From Pseudothauera nasutitermitis (GTDB lineage: Bacteria; Pseudomonadota; Gammaproteobacteria; Burkholderiales; Rhodocyclaceae), in contig NZ_SSOC01000001.1 of NCBI RefSeq assembly GCF_004801295.1, forward strand, positions 124,001 through 188,000: 64,000 nucleotides of DNA. The letters are read 5' to 3'. The position numbers and the translations under genes were made by a program. Under the pieces are notes generated by a model, which saw only the letters and a program-made list of their open reading frames with translations, searched no databases and was not told the DNA's origin. Shown in pieces: positions 9,919-19,872 of this stretch. Numbering within the stretch: position 1 is the stretch's first letter; each line of letters starts with the position of its first letter.

Positions 9919-11541
9919 CTACTCCAGCGCGTTCTGCCTGGCGGCCAGCCGGGCCCACAGCGCGTCGATGTCGGCGAGCTTGCGGTGGTTGGGGGCGCGT
10001 TCGCGCACCGCCTGGCGGAAGCGTTCGGCCTCGCGCAGCTTGTCGGCGTCGTGGCCGTTGGCGAGCAGGGCCACCAGCAGGGCATAGGCCGCGTTGGCGA
10101 CGATCTGCAGGTTGCCGGGCAGGCGGTTGGCGGCCGCGGTGAGCATCTCCGCGGCTTCGCCGATGCGTCCTTCCTTGCCGAAGCGCACCGCGTCGTTGTT
10201 GAGCTGGATGACTTCCTCGACGCTGTCGGCGACCAGCTTGCGGGCCTGGTCCGCGCTGCCGTGGCGCTCCATCAGGCTGGTGACCCGGGCATGCACATCC
10301 TTGGCCTCGGGGTTGGTCTGCACCACCTGCTTGAGCAGGGCCTGGCCCTGGTCGGCGCGGCCGCTGTCCAGGCAGGCCTGCGCCAGCGTCAGCATCGCGC
10401 TGGCCGGCAGCAGGCCGAGGTCGCCGCCCTGCAGCGCGCGCTCCAGCGCGGCTTCAGCCTTGGCGGGATTGCCCAGCGAGTGGTGGGCGATGGCTTCCAC
10501 GGCGGCCAGCGCCGGATTCTCGGCCTCCCCGCGGAAGGCCTCGCGCGCCTCGTCGACCACGGCGAGCGCCTTGTCGGCCTGCCCGGTGGCGGTCAGCGCG
10601 CTGCCCAGGCGGGCGAAGTCCGAGGTTTCGCGCAGCGGGGTGTTGCGGGTCTTGTCCACCACCTGGCTGAGGCTCTTCTCCACGCGTTCGAAATCGCCGG
10701 CGCTCTCGGCGACTTCGGCGATGGCGCGCAGGCGGGCCAGCGAGTGGGGGGAGCGCCGCGAGGCGTCGTCGAGCACCTGCAGCGCGGCGGCCGAATCGCC
10801 CTCGGCGGCGTGGATGTGGCCGAGCAGGTCGTAGGCGGCCATCAGGTGCGGCGCCTCGGCGATCAGCGTGGTGAGCTGCTCGCGCGCCTCGTCCAGCTTG
10901 CCGGTTTCGCGCAGCGCGCGGCTCAGCCCCAGGCGCGCCCAGGGCAGCGGGCGCATGTCGTTGATCTTGCGGTAGTAGGCGGCGGCCTCTTCATGGCGCC
11001 CGGACTGGATCAGCGCGTTGCCCTTGATGCGCATGGCGTCCACCTGGTAGCGGTCGCGCGCGGAGATGATCTCGTCGCAGGTGGCGATCACCTCGGCCCA
11101 GCGCCCCTTGTCCTGCATGGCGTCGATCTCGGCCAGGCGCGCCTTGCGGTCGAGCAGGCGCTCGACGCGGGTCTTGAACAGCTCGGCGGTGAACGGCTTC
11201 AGCAGGTAGTCGTCCGGCATGCACTCGGCGGCGGTGATCACCGCGTCGTGGTTCTTCTCGGCGGTGATCATGATGAACAGCGTGCTGCGCGGAATCATCC
11301 TGCGGGTGCGCAGGTATTCGAGGAACTGCTGGCCGTTGGTGCCCGAACCGAGGTAGTAGTCGCACAGGATGATGTCGAACGGAGTCTGCCGGAGGGCGTC
11401 GAGCGCCTCGCGCAGATGGCCGCAGGCGGTCACCTTCTGGAAGCCGATGGAAGTGGCCTGGCTGCGCAGCGAACTGCGCATCTCCGGCATGTCGTCGATG
11501 ATCAACAGCCGCTTGCCGGCGTACTCGGTTACGGAAGCCAA
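9919..11541 (-). CDS. Response regulator receiver fused to TPR repeats
   Basis: 540 aa. An N-terminal CheY-like receiver (about residues 10-130) has acidic pair DD (16-17), phosphoacceptor Asp61 in ILCDYYLG, Thr in MITAEK and Lys in LLKPF. About 400 residues of helical tetratricopeptide-like repeats follow, with no DNA-binding or enzymatic output, so output is probably by protein interaction. The start appears to be TTG 11541, preceded by AGGAA at 8 bases; no ATG or GTG in frame fits the receiver N-terminus (KRLLIIDD). Similar receiver-TPR proteins in Pseudomonas-type genomes are poorly characterised. It is coupled to the small kinase gene downstream. Confidence 0.82.
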   Translation of the reverse strand: MASVTEYAGKRLLIIDDMPEMRSSLRSQATSIGFQKVTACGHLREALDALRQTPFDIILCDYYLGSGTNGQQFLEYLRTRRMIPRSTLFIMITAEKNHDAVITAAECMPDDYLLKPFTAELFKTRVERLLDRKARLAEIDAMQDKGRWAEVIATCDEIISARDRYQVDAMRIKGNALIQSGRHEEAAAYYRKINDMRPLPWARLGLSRALRETGKLDEAREQLTTLIAEAPHLMAAYDLLGHIHAAEGDSAAALQVLDDASRRSPHSLARLRAIAEVAESAGDFERVEKSLSQVVDKTRNTPLRETSDFARLGSALTATGQADKALAVVDEAREAFRGEAENPALAAVEAIAHHSLGNPAKAEAALERALQGGDLGLLPASAMLTLAQACLDSGRADQGQALLKQVVQTNPEAKDVHARVTSLMERHGSADQARKLVADSVEEVIQLNNDAVRFGKEGRIGEAAEMLTAAANRLPGNLQIVANAAYALLVALLANGHDADKLREAERFRQAVRERAPNHRKLADIDALWARLAARQNALE

Positions 11542-11631
11542 TTCGAGTTCCTATTACTTTGGTAGAGCGGAGTATGCCACCGCAGGGGCTGCCGGCCTAT
11601 GGCCCGCACGCCCCCCGCGCGCGGCACGGGC

Positions 11632-13044
11632 TCAGCGGGCCGTGCCGGCGCGCGCCGCCGCCTCGGCGGCCACTTCGGCCTCCGCCCTGCGCAGGGTCGG
11701 GAAGGCGAGCGCATGGTACAGCGACATGGGCGCCACCGTCTTGGAAAAGGCGTGGGCGACCACCGCCGTGGCCATCAGCGGCAGCAGCATCTGGTGGTTG
11801 GCGGTCATTTCCATGACGATCACGAAGGCGGTGATCGGCGTCTGCGTCATGCCGGCGAGGAAGCCCACCATGCCCAGCACCAGGATCGCCGAACCGTGCT
11901 CGGAGGGCAGCAGCAGCGCGATGTTGGCGCCCAGGCCGGCGCCCACCGCGAGCGCCGGGGCGAACACGCCGCCGGGAATGCGCGACAGGAAGGCCAGCCA
12001 GATCACCGCCATCTTGGCCAGCAGGAAATACACCGGCAGCGTGGCGCTGCCTTCCAGCGCGGCCTTGGATTCGGCGTAGCCGGTGCCGTAGGTCAGTCCG
12101 CCGGTGGCCAGGCCGATCAGCGCGGTGCCCAGTCCGCACAGCGCGGCGAAGGCCACCGGGCGGCTGGAGGAGAGTTCGCCGAGGCGGCCGGGCAGGCCGC
12201 GCGCGGAGACGATCAGCAGGCGGCTGAAGCCGCCGCCGAGCAGGCCGCCGATGGCGCCGCACAGCAGTACCGGCCAGAGTCCGTCCGGCCAGCTCACGGC
12301 GGCCGGCGTACGGCCGAAATAGGTGTAGTTGCCCAGCACGGCGAGCGACATCAGGCCGGCGAAGATCACCGCGATCAGCGTGGTGCTGTTGGCCTTGAAG
12401 GCGCGGTAGCGGCACAGTTCCTCGATGGCGAACATGATGCCGCCCAGCGGCGTGTTGAACGCCGCCGCCACCCCCGCGCCGCCGCCGGCCACCATCAGAT
12501 CCTGGCTGGAGGCCAGCCGGCGGATCTTCTTGCCGGCGATCATGCTCATCACCGAGGCGCCGATCTGCACCGAGGGGCCTTCGCGCCCGATCGACGCGCC
12601 CGACAGCAGCCCGCCCAGGGTCAGGAAGACCTTGGCGATCGCCAGGCGCAGGGAAAGCAGCTTCTTGCGTACCCGGCCGTCCTCGGTATCCATTGCCGCG
12701 ATGGTCTGCGGAATGCCGCTGCCCATCGCGCCGGGGAACCACCTGCGCGACAGCCAGGCCATCAGCGCGAAGCCGGCCGGTGCGATGATCAGTGCCAGCC
12801 AGGGCGCGGCGTTCATTACGCCGGCATGGGTCTCGATGGCCAGTTCGGCGCCGATGGCGAACAGGATGGCGATCAGGCCGGCGAGCAGGGCGGCACCGAC
12901 GAACTTCAGGCGCAGGGTCCAGCGCCGGACCGAAAGCCAGGGCAGAGCATAGCGCCGGCTGCCGCGGGCGATCTGGCGCAGGGCGCGGTCGGCGGCGCGA
13001 TCGCGCCGTTCACCACGCGCGGGGGACGGTGGGGGAGGCTCCAT
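11632..13044 (-). CDS. ClC-family chloride channel/transporter
   Basis: About 470 aa, roughly ten to twelve hydrophobic helices. The ClC selectivity motifs are present: GSGIPQ (helix D, Cl- binding Ser), GREGPSVQIG (helix F) and GGVFAPALAVGAGLG (helix N). The 'gating' position is the Glu of GREGP, which suggests a Cl-/H+ antiporter type. There are no C-terminal CBS domains. The protein sits in the inner membrane and probably works in acid or osmotic anion balance. Start ATG 13044 is chosen because upstream codons are low-complexity Arg/Thr sequence overlapping the intergenic region. It is divergent from the MarR regulator gene (179 bases apart). Confidence 0.9.
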   Translation of the reverse strand: MEPPPPSPARGERRDRAADRALRQIARGSRRYALPWLSVRRWTLRLKFVGAALLAGLIAILFAIGAELAIETHAGVMNAAPWLALIIAPAGFALMAWLSRRWFPGAMGSGIPQTIAAMDTEDGRVRKKLLSLRLAIAKVFLTLGGLLSGASIGREGPSVQIGASVMSMIAGKKIRRLASSQDLMVAGGGAGVAAAFNTPLGGIMFAIEELCRYRAFKANSTTLIAVIFAGLMSLAVLGNYTYFGRTPAAVSWPDGLWPVLLCGAIGGLLGGGFSRLLIVSARGLPGRLGELSSSRPVAFAALCGLGTALIGLATGGLTYGTGYAESKAALEGSATLPVYFLLAKMAVIWLAFLSRIPGGVFAPALAVGAGLGANIALLLPSEHGSAILVLGMVGFLAGMTQTPITAFVIVMEMTANHQMLLPLMATAVVAHAFSKTVAPMSLYHALAFPTLRRAEAEVAAEAAARAGTAR

Positions 13045-13177
13045 GGGGTGTGGATTGTGGATTCGTCGCAATGGGCAGGCAACGCGGGTTGCGCCGGGCG
13101 TTGTTTCCCGGCCACAGCCCCGGCGCGTGTGTTGCACCCGCCATACAATACGCTGTTACGGGGTTCTTGTTAATTTT

Positions 13178-13206
13178 TTGACAATCACAATTCGAGCAAA
13201 TATAGT
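13178..13206 (+). promoter_or_regulatory. Sigma70 promoter of the marR-type gene
   Basis: TTGACA at 13178-13183, 17-base spacer, TATAGT at 13201-13206. This is a near-ideal housekeeping promoter in an AT-rich pocket, with the MarR start codon 18 bases past the -10. The very short leader leaves room for autoregulation by occlusion, which is common in this family. Confidence 0.8.
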
Positions 13207-13223
13207 CCGGAGCGGCTCATCAG

Positions 13224-13736
13224 ATGCCTACCAAGCCTTCCTTGAAGAAAAATCAGACTTCCATCCAGTCTGGAATCTCTCCCTTGTCGGTGCTGCAGCG
13301 TTTCCGGGTGCTCATCCGCACCGCCCAGCGACACTCGCAATGGATCGAACGCCAGAGCGGCGTGACCGGCGCCCAGCTGTGGGCGATGCAGGAACTGGTG
13401 GAGGCTCCGGGGCTGCGGGTGGGCGAACTGGCCAACCGCATGGCATTGCATCAGTCCACCGCGTCGAACATGGTCGACCGGCTGGAAACCTCCGGGCTGA
13501 TCCGCAAGGAACGCACCAGTGCCGATCAGCGCGTGGTCCGGCTGTACCTGACCGAGGCGGGCACGCACCTGCTGGCGCGCGCGCCGTCTCCCGCGCGCGG
13601 GGTGCTGCCGGAGGCGCTGCGCAAGCTCGACGAGGAATCGCTGCTGCGCCTGCAGAACGAGCTGGACGGTCTGCTGGTGCAGATCAAGAATATGGATGAA
13701 GGCTTCGGCATGCAGCCGCTGCCGTTCACCGAATAG
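13224..13736 (+). CDS. MarR-family transcriptional regulator
   Basis: 170 aa winged-helix regulator. The recognition region is VGELANRMALHQSTASNMVDRLETSGLIRKERTSADQRVVRLYLTEAG, given here in pieces: helix LHQSTASNMVDRLE, wing RTSADQRVVRLYLT. Flanking helices form the dimer interface. MarR proteins are usually repressors relieved by small phenolic or oxidant ligands; the ligand here is unknown. It has its own strong sigma70 promoter and a rho-independent terminator. The divergent neighbour is the ClC channel, a candidate target but unproven. Confidence 0.9.
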   Translation: MPTKPSLKKNQTSIQSGISPLSVLQRFRVLIRTAQRHSQWIERQSGVTGAQLWAMQELVEAPGLRVGELANRMALHQSTASNMVDRLETSGLIRKERTSADQRVVRLYLTEAGTHLLARAPSPARGVLPEALRKLDEESLLRLQNELDGLLVQIKNMDEGFGMQPLPFTE

Positions 13737-13800
13737 GCATTACCCCCGCCGGCGGGTCAAGTCGGCAAACGGTTTCGCACATGTGCGGACAGCAGTTTGA

Positions 13801-13827
13801 AAGCGGCCCCAGGGCCGCTTCTTTTTT
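13801..13827 (+). terminator. Rho-independent terminator after the marR-type gene
   Basis: Nine-base perfect stem AAGCGGCCC / GGGCCGCTT with a 2-base minimal centre, immediately followed by CTTTTTT. It is 64 bases past the MarR stop. Confidence 0.88.
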
Positions 13828-13889
13828 GCCGCCGGGCCATCCCAAACAAGGCAAAAAGCCGCGCAGTGGCACAGCAGGGGGTGGTTTTT

Positions 13890-13903
13890 TTGATCGAGGT
13901 CAA
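13890..13903 (+). promoter_or_regulatory. FNR/ANR-like anaerobic regulator box
   Basis: TTGAT-CGAG-GTCAA, one mismatch from the FNR consensus TTGAT-N4-ATCAA. It precedes the ODP-like diiron gene by 116 bases. A TAGAGT hexamer at 13945-13950 would place the box near -61 of a start site, an accepted FNR activation position. The promoter assignment is inference. Confidence 0.5.
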
Positions 13904-14019
13904 GTTATCGCGGCATGGCACACACGGGCCATGGGGCGCTCCGGTAGAGTTACGCCGGCTTCATGACGGCGTCCCGCCCGCGCGGCGGCGGCTTCCCTAG
14001 TCTTCCCTGCGATAGCGAA

Positions 14020-14790
14020 ATGGCGGTCGAACTCTTCAACGACGGCAAGCACGTTTGCCTGGCCTTCTACGATCTGGTACACGAGGGGGCCGATTACGCG
14101 GTGCAGTCCAACCAGTTCCTGGTGGTGGACGGCGATCACGGCGCGCTGATCGATCCCGGCGGCAACATGACCTACAACGGTCTGCTGATGGGCATGCAGC
14201 GTTTCTTCCCGATCCGCAACCTCGACTACATTCTCGCCTCGCATCCCGACCCGGACATCATCGCCTCGCTGAACAAATGGATGGTGACCACCAATGCGCG
14301 GGTGCTGATTTCCAAGCTGTGGACGCGCTTCCTGCCGCACTTCACCACCGGGCGCGACTATTCCGCGCGCACCATCGGCATTCCCGACGAGGGCATGCTG
14401 ATCCCGCTGGGCAGCTGCAGGCTGAAGGCGGTGCCCGGCCATTTCATGCACTCCGAGGGCAACTTCCAGTTCTACGATCCGGTGTCGCGCATCCTGTTCT
14501 CCGGCGACCTGGGCGCCTCGCTGGTGGACCACGGACACGCCTCCGAGCCGGTCAGCGATTTCGAGCAGCACCTGCCGCTGATGGAAGGCTTCCACCGCCG
14601 CTACATGGTGTCCAACAAGGTCTGCCGGCTGTGGGCGAACATGGTGCGCGAGCTGGACATCGAGATGATCGTGCCGCAGCATGGCGCGCGCTTCGTCGGC
14701 AAGGAGATGGTCAACCGCTTCATCGACTGGGTCGAGCAGCTCGAATGCGGTGTGGACCTGATGACCCAGCAGAATTACCGCGCACCCTGA
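14020..14790 (+). CDS. Metallo-beta-lactamase-fold protein, ODP/flavodiiron-like
   Basis: 256 aa MBL-fold protein resembling the diiron domain of flavodiiron proteins and the oxygen-binding diiron protein (ODP) group. There is no flavodoxin domain. Visible metal-site elements are ASHPDPDI (a His-x-Asp-x-Asp variant of the usual HxHxDH), VPGHFMHSEGNF (His), LFSGDLGAS (bridging Asp) and PQHGARF (His). Such proteins bind or reduce O2 or NO, or serve as oxygen sensors for signalling partners. Start ATG 14020 is preferred because the sequence before it is Arg/Gly-rich and intergenic in character. An FNR-like box lies upstream, and the convergent neighbour is an HD-GYP phosphodiesterase. Confidence 0.8.
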   Translation: MAVELFNDGKHVCLAFYDLVHEGADYAVQSNQFLVVDGDHGALIDPGGNMTYNGLLMGMQRFFPIRNLDYILASHPDPDIIASLNKWMVTTNARVLISKLWTRFLPHFTTGRDYSARTIGIPDEGMLIPLGSCRLKAVPGHFMHSEGNFQFYDPVSRILFSGDLGASLVDHGHASEPVSDFEQHLPLMEGFHRRYMVSNKVCRLWANMVRELDIEMIVPQHGARFVGKEMVNRFIDWVEQLECGVDLMTQQNYRAP

Positions 14791-14821
14791 GCGCGCGGCG
14801 CCTTCCCGCCAGAAAGGGAGG

Positions 14822-16048
14822 TCAGGCGACGTCCCGCCACAGCTGATCCAGATTCTTGAAGTGCCAGCGCGTCGGGTCTTCGGTGGCGACGATGCGTTCG
14901 GCGCAGCCCGGGCGCGCCAGATCGACGATCTCCGGCTGGATGTGCGCATCGGCGCGGGTGGAGTAGAACACCCGCAGGCGCGGCTTGAGCAGTGACTTGC
15001 TGCCCTGGTCCATGACCACGCCGAGGCGTCCCGACTCCAGGCGCACCAGCGAACCCACCGGGTAGATGCCCACGCTGCGCACGAAGGCCTGGAAGACCTT
15101 CTCGTCGAAGTGCCCCTTGCTCCATTCCACCATGCGGCGGATCGACTCGCCGGGATCCCAGCCGGCCTTGTAGGGCCGGTTGGAGGTGATCGCGTCATAT
15201 ACGTCGCACACCGCGCCCATCTTGGCGAACAGGCTGATCTGTTCGCCGTTCAGGCGGTGCGGGTAGCCCGTGCCGTCCATCTTCTCGTGGTGGTGCAGGC
15301 AGACGTCCAGGGCCACCGCGTCGGCGCCGGCGGCCTCGAGCAGCATCTCGTGGCCCTTCACCGGATGGGCCTTGACGATGTCGAACTCGGTGTCGGTGAG
15401 CTTGCCCGGCTTGTTCAGCACTTCATTGGGAATCAGCGCCTTGCCCAGGTCGTGCAGCAGTCCGGCCAGCCCGGCCTGGCGTACCTGGTCCTCGGTCATG
15501 TCGAACTGGCGGGCCAGGGCGATCATCAGCGCGCACACCGCCACCGAGTGCATGTAGGTGTAGTCGTCGGCGGTCTTCAGGCGCGCCAGGCTGATCAGCG
15601 CGCCGGGGTTGCGCGACACCGAGCGGGAGATTTCATCGACCAGCGGCAGCGCCGCCTCGGCCTCGATGGCGCGGCCCATGCGCGCCTCGCCGAACATCGA
15701 CACCACTGCGCCGCGCGCACGCGCGCAGATCTGCGTGGCGCGCTCCACTTCCTCGCGCATGGAGGCGCGCTGCACCGCCGGGGCCGCCGCCGCGCGCTGC
15801 AGTTCGTCCTCGACCTCGCGGTCGCGGCTGGCCTTGTCCACCGCGCCCTCGATTTCGCCGAGCGCGTCCAGCCCCTTGTCCGTGTCGATCCACACTTCAT
15901 GGATGCCGCATTCGGCGATGCGCCGGATGTCGCCCGGGTCGTCGAGCAGGAAGGAGTTGCGCCAGAACGGATGCTCCATCCAGGAGCCGCAGAGTTCCTG
16001 GATGTACATGCCGGGTCGGAGGTGGGTGATGGGGATGCGCTTGAGCAT
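14822..16048 (-). CDS. HD-GYP cyclic-di-GMP phosphodiesterase with DUF3391 N-terminus
   Basis: 408 aa. The N-terminal DUF3391 domain (KRIPITHLRPGMYI... to about residue 130) is followed by an HD-GYP domain. The metal-binding HDLGK, HHHEKMDGTGYP (HHE and GYP signatures) and DVYDAITSNRPYK are intact, so it should hydrolyse c-di-GMP. No membrane segment is seen, so it is cytoplasmic. It is last in a same-strand series moxR - HDOD - VWA - HD-GYP, starting 23 bases after the VWA stop, and is therefore probably co-transcribed with that chaperone/VWA pair. Confidence 0.9.
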   Translation of the reverse strand: MLKRIPITHLRPGMYIQELCGSWMEHPFWRNSFLLDDPGDIRRIAECGIHEVWIDTDKGLDALGEIEGAVDKASRDREVEDELQRAAAAPAVQRASMREEVERATQICARARGAVVSMFGEARMGRAIEAEAALPLVDEISRSVSRNPGALISLARLKTADDYTYMHSVAVCALMIALARQFDMTEDQVRQAGLAGLLHDLGKALIPNEVLNKPGKLTDTEFDIVKAHPVKGHEMLLEAAGADAVALDVCLHHHEKMDGTGYPHRLNGEQISLFAKMGAVCDVYDAITSNRPYKAGWDPGESIRRMVEWSKGHFDEKVFQAFVRSVGIYPVGSLVRLESGRLGVVMDQGSKSLLKPRLRVFYSTRADAHIQPEIVDLARPGCAERIVATEDPTRWHFKNLDQLWRDVA

Positions 16049-16071
16049 GATGGGGACGGAGGACGCGCGGC

Positions 16072-17250
16072 TCAGTGCCGCCGGTTGAGCCGGGCGGTGG
16101 CTTGCGCCAGGCCCGACAGGGTGAGTGGATACATGCGGTCGCCCAGCATGTCGCGGACGATCTCGATGGATTTGCGGTAGGGCCACAGGCGCTCGGGCTC
16201 GGGGTTGAGCCAGGCGGCGGCCGGGTAGGCGTCGAGCAGGCGGCGCAGCCAGGCCGCGCCGGGTTCGGCGTTCATGTGTTCGACGGAGCCGTGCGGGTGC
16301 AGGATCTCGTACGGGCTCATGGTGGCGTCGCCGACGAAGATCAGCTTGTAGTCCGGGCCGTAGCGGTGGATCACGTCGGACAGCGGAATGCGTTCGGTGT
16401 GCCGCCGGGCGCCGTCGCGCCACACGCTCTCGTACACGCAATTGTGGAAGTAGTAGTGCTCCAGATGCTTGAATTCGGTGCGGCAGGCGGAGAACAATTC
16501 CTCGCACACGCGGATGTGGTCGTCCATGGAACCGCCCACGTCGAGGAACAGCAGCACCTTCACGGCGTTGTGGCGCTCCGGGCGCATCAGCAGGTCCAGC
16601 CAGCCGGCGTTCCTGGCGGTGGCGGCGATGGTGCCGTCCAGGTCGAGCTCCTCGGCTGCGCCGCTGCGCGCGAAGCGGCGCAGCCGGCGCAAGGCCACCT
16701 TGATGTTGCGCGTGCCCAGTTCCACGCTGTCGTCGAGGTTGCGGAATTCGCGCTGGTCCCACACTTTGACCGCCGTGCGGTTGCCGGCGGATGGGCCGCC
16801 CACGCGGATGCCTTCCGGGTGGAAGCCGCTGTTGCCGAACGGCGAGGAACCGCCGGTGCCGATCCATTTGCTGCCGCCCTGGTGGCGCGCCTTCTGCTCT
16901 TCCAGGCGCTTGCGGAATTCGTCCATCAAGCGGTCCCAGCCGAGCTTTTCCAGGCGTGCGCGCTCGGCGTCGGAGAGGTGGCGGCGTACCGCCGCGCGCA
17001 GCCAGTCCTCGGGCAGATCGGCCTCCAGGCCGGGCAGGGCCTCGATGCCCTTGAAGTACTCGCCGAAGGCGCGGTCGAAACGGTCGAACAGCGCTTCGTC
17101 CTTGATCAGGCAGGCGCGCGCGAAGTAGTAGAAGGATTCGGTGTCGTGCCCGCACACCCGTGCGCGCAGACCTTCGAGCAGGGTCAGGTATTCGCGCGTG
17201 GAAACCGGCAGCCCGCGCTCCTTGAGGTGCAGGAAGAAGTCGATCAGCAC
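16072..17250 (-). CDS. VWA-domain protein, CoxE-like
   Basis: 392 aa. The N-terminal half (MLIDFFLHLKERGLPV...) is the CoxE/DUF58-like helical region that accompanies MoxR ATPases. The C-terminal von Willebrand A domain has MIDAS motif LFLDVGGSMDDH (D-x-G-x-S, where most VWA proteins have DxSxS), with IFVGDATMSPYE further on. A basic Gly/Ser-rich linker lies around residue 140. MoxR-CoxE pairs act as chaperones that insert metals or assemble large complexes; the client is unknown here. It lies in the same operon as the moxR gene, separated by the HDOD gene. No carbon monoxide dehydrogenase or RuBisCO genes are in the window. Confidence 0.85.
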   Translation of the reverse strand: MLIDFFLHLKERGLPVSTREYLTLLEGLRARVCGHDTESFYYFARACLIKDEALFDRFDRAFGEYFKGIEALPGLEADLPEDWLRAAVRRHLSDAERARLEKLGWDRLMDEFRKRLEEQKARHQGGSKWIGTGGSSPFGNSGFHPEGIRVGGPSAGNRTAVKVWDQREFRNLDDSVELGTRNIKVALRRLRRFARSGAAEELDLDGTIAATARNAGWLDLLMRPERHNAVKVLLFLDVGGSMDDHIRVCEELFSACRTEFKHLEHYYFHNCVYESVWRDGARRHTERIPLSDVIHRYGPDYKLIFVGDATMSPYEILHPHGSVEHMNAEPGAAWLRRLLDAYPAAAWLNPEPERLWPYRKSIEIVRDMLGDRMYPLTLSGLAQATARLNRRH

Positions 17251-17287
17251 GGGGCATGCTCCCGCCGCGGGACGGCCATGTGGCGGT

Positions 17288-18673
17288 TCATGCCTGCAGC
17301 TCCATGGCCCACATCACCGCTTCCAGGTGGCGGATCGAGGCCTGGTGCGGCGCGACGCCGCAGCGTTCGGCGGCGCACCGTACGCGCTGCGCGTCGGCGT
17401 GTCCGTTCTCGGTGGCGATGGCCAGTTCGAGCAGCGGATACAGCGGGCCTTCCGCGTTCAGCAGCGCCGTCCGGATTGCCGGCGCCAGTGCCAGCTGGGC
17501 GAGGATCTTGCCGAGCGGCGCCCGCATGATGACATCGGCCAGCGACAGCAGGCCGACCAGGAACAGTTCCTCGCGTTCCGCCGGCGCGCGCCGGGCCGCC
17601 AGCAGTTCCATCATGCGCGCGCGGATCAGCGCGGCCTCCAGCGCGGCGGCGGAGCGTCCGCCGCGTTGTGCCGTGCCGCAGTTCAGCAGGATCAGCCAGC
17701 GTTGCAGCGGCGCACGGCCGAGGATCAGCAGCGCGTGTTCGATGGACTGGATGGGCTCCGGCAGCGCGTTGGCGGCCGAATTGATGTAGCGCAGCAGGCG
17801 CAGGGCCAGCGCGGCATCCTGCTTGATCAGCGCGGCGATCTTGCGGGTGTCGGCGTCCTCGCGCAGATGCTTGATCAGCGCGGCGATGCGCAGCGTGTCG
17901 GGGCTCAGTTCGCCTTCGCTCCAGTCTTCCCGGCTGGTGATGAAGGGGCCCTGGAACAGCGCGCCGCCCATCTTGTAGGCGAAGCGGAAATCCTCCAGCG
18001 CCGGCAGGTCGCGCACCAGCAGGCGCGCGTTGGGGGCGCTGGCGGCGATCAGGCGGCCGAGTTCGACGTGGCGCAGGGCATCCAGGGTGGGCGCGCGCGC
18101 GACCACCACGTCGGCCTGGGGCAGCAGCGCGGCATGCTCCGGCACGGCCTGCGGATTGGGCAGGCCGATGCGGAAGCCCGCCTGGCGCAGGCCACGCACG
18201 GTTTCCACCAGCGCTTCCGGCGCCGGCGCGCCCGGATCGGGGTGGGGCATGATCTCCAGCACCACGTTGCCCGCCGGCAGGTCCGCCAGGCAGGGGTGGG
18301 CGAGGAAGGAATCCGGCACCTGGATGAAGGCCAGGCGATGGCCGAGCAGGCGGCCGATGTCGGCATGGATCAGGTTGCGCACCAGCACTTCGGCGTACAC
18401 GTGGTGGATGCGCCGGCTGCTGTTGCGGATGTTGCCGCGCGTGCCCTCGTGCAGCATGAACTGGTAGCCGGCGACGTGCTGGTCGCGCCCCAGCACGGCC
18501 TCGCGGCACAGGTAGGAGAGCGAGGCCGCGGCGCTGTCTTCTCCCGTGGCGGTTCCGGCGCGCAGCGGCGCGTTGCGGTTCAATTGAGCGAATGCCTGCG
18601 CGCCGGCCGGAGGGGGTGTGGGTCCTGGGGGTTCGCGACGGTCGCTCAGCCAGTCGCGCAGCGCCTTCAGCAT
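17288..18673 (-). CDS. Degenerate EAL-HDOD signalling protein
   Basis: 461 aa. The N-terminal region (about residues 50-240) aligns with the YuxH-type EAL fold: REAVLGRDQHVAGYQFML in place of the usual RQPIFD...YELLFR. The catalytic EAL and metal ligands are not recognisable (VLEIMP in place of an acidic motif), so it is unlikely to cleave c-di-GMP. The C-terminal HDOD domain includes IKQDAALALRLLRYINSAA and lacks a full HD metal site, as expected for the family. The low-complexity Pro-rich stretch after residue 14 suggests a flexible N-terminal tail. It sits between moxR (14 bases upstream) and the VWA gene (37 bases downstream), an unusual insertion of a signalling gene into a chaperone pair. 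Confidence 0.82.
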   Translation of the reverse strand: MLKALRDWLSDRREPPGPTPPPAGAQAFAQLNRNAPLRAGTATGEDSAAASLSYLCREAVLGRDQHVAGYQFMLHEGTRGNIRNSSRRIHHVYAEVLVRNLIHADIGRLLGHRLAFIQVPDSFLAHPCLADLPAGNVVLEIMPHPDPGAPAPEALVETVRGLRQAGFRIGLPNPQAVPEHAALLPQADVVVARAPTLDALRHVELGRLIAASAPNARLLVRDLPALEDFRFAYKMGGALFQGPFITSREDWSEGELSPDTLRIAALIKHLREDADTRKIAALIKQDAALALRLLRYINSAANALPEPIQSIEHALLILGRAPLQRWLILLNCGTAQRGGRSAAALEAALIRARMMELLAARRAPAEREELFLVGLLSLADVIMRAPLGKILAQLALAPAIRTALLNAEGPLYPLLELAIATENGHADAQRVRCAAERCGVAPHQASIRHLEAVMWAMELQA

Positions 18674-18687
18674 GATGGCCGTCCGGG

Positions 18688-19566
<879 letters not shown>

Positions 19567-19872
19567 GATTATAGATGTGCCCGGCCCGGCACCGCTGTGC
19601 GGAACGAGCCGGAACATCCGCCCTGCGGGTATCTGCCGCCGGACGGTGCGTTCTCTGCAATGCCCCGGTTTCCTTGTGGATGCTGGGAAATCGTGCCGGC
19701 CGGGCACGGCTGGACGGAGCGGACTGGAACATTGTCAATTGTTGATACATTTGCCGATTCCGTGCTTGCCGGCAGGGCCCTTGCCGATACCCGCATTGCA
19801 ACACAAAGGTAATAGGCGCGGGCTGCGCCGGCGATCGCCCGGTGCTGCCGGTGCCGGCGTGCGAGCTTTCGT
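19567..19872. other. Intergenic region, no gene seen
   Basis: About 300 bases between the divergent moxR start and the riboswitch promoter. It contains a locally AT-rich segment (TTGTCAATTGTTGATACATT, about 19733-19752) that may hold the moxR promoter, but no convincing -35/-10 pair was found on the minus strand. No open frame with coding character. Confidence 0.5.
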
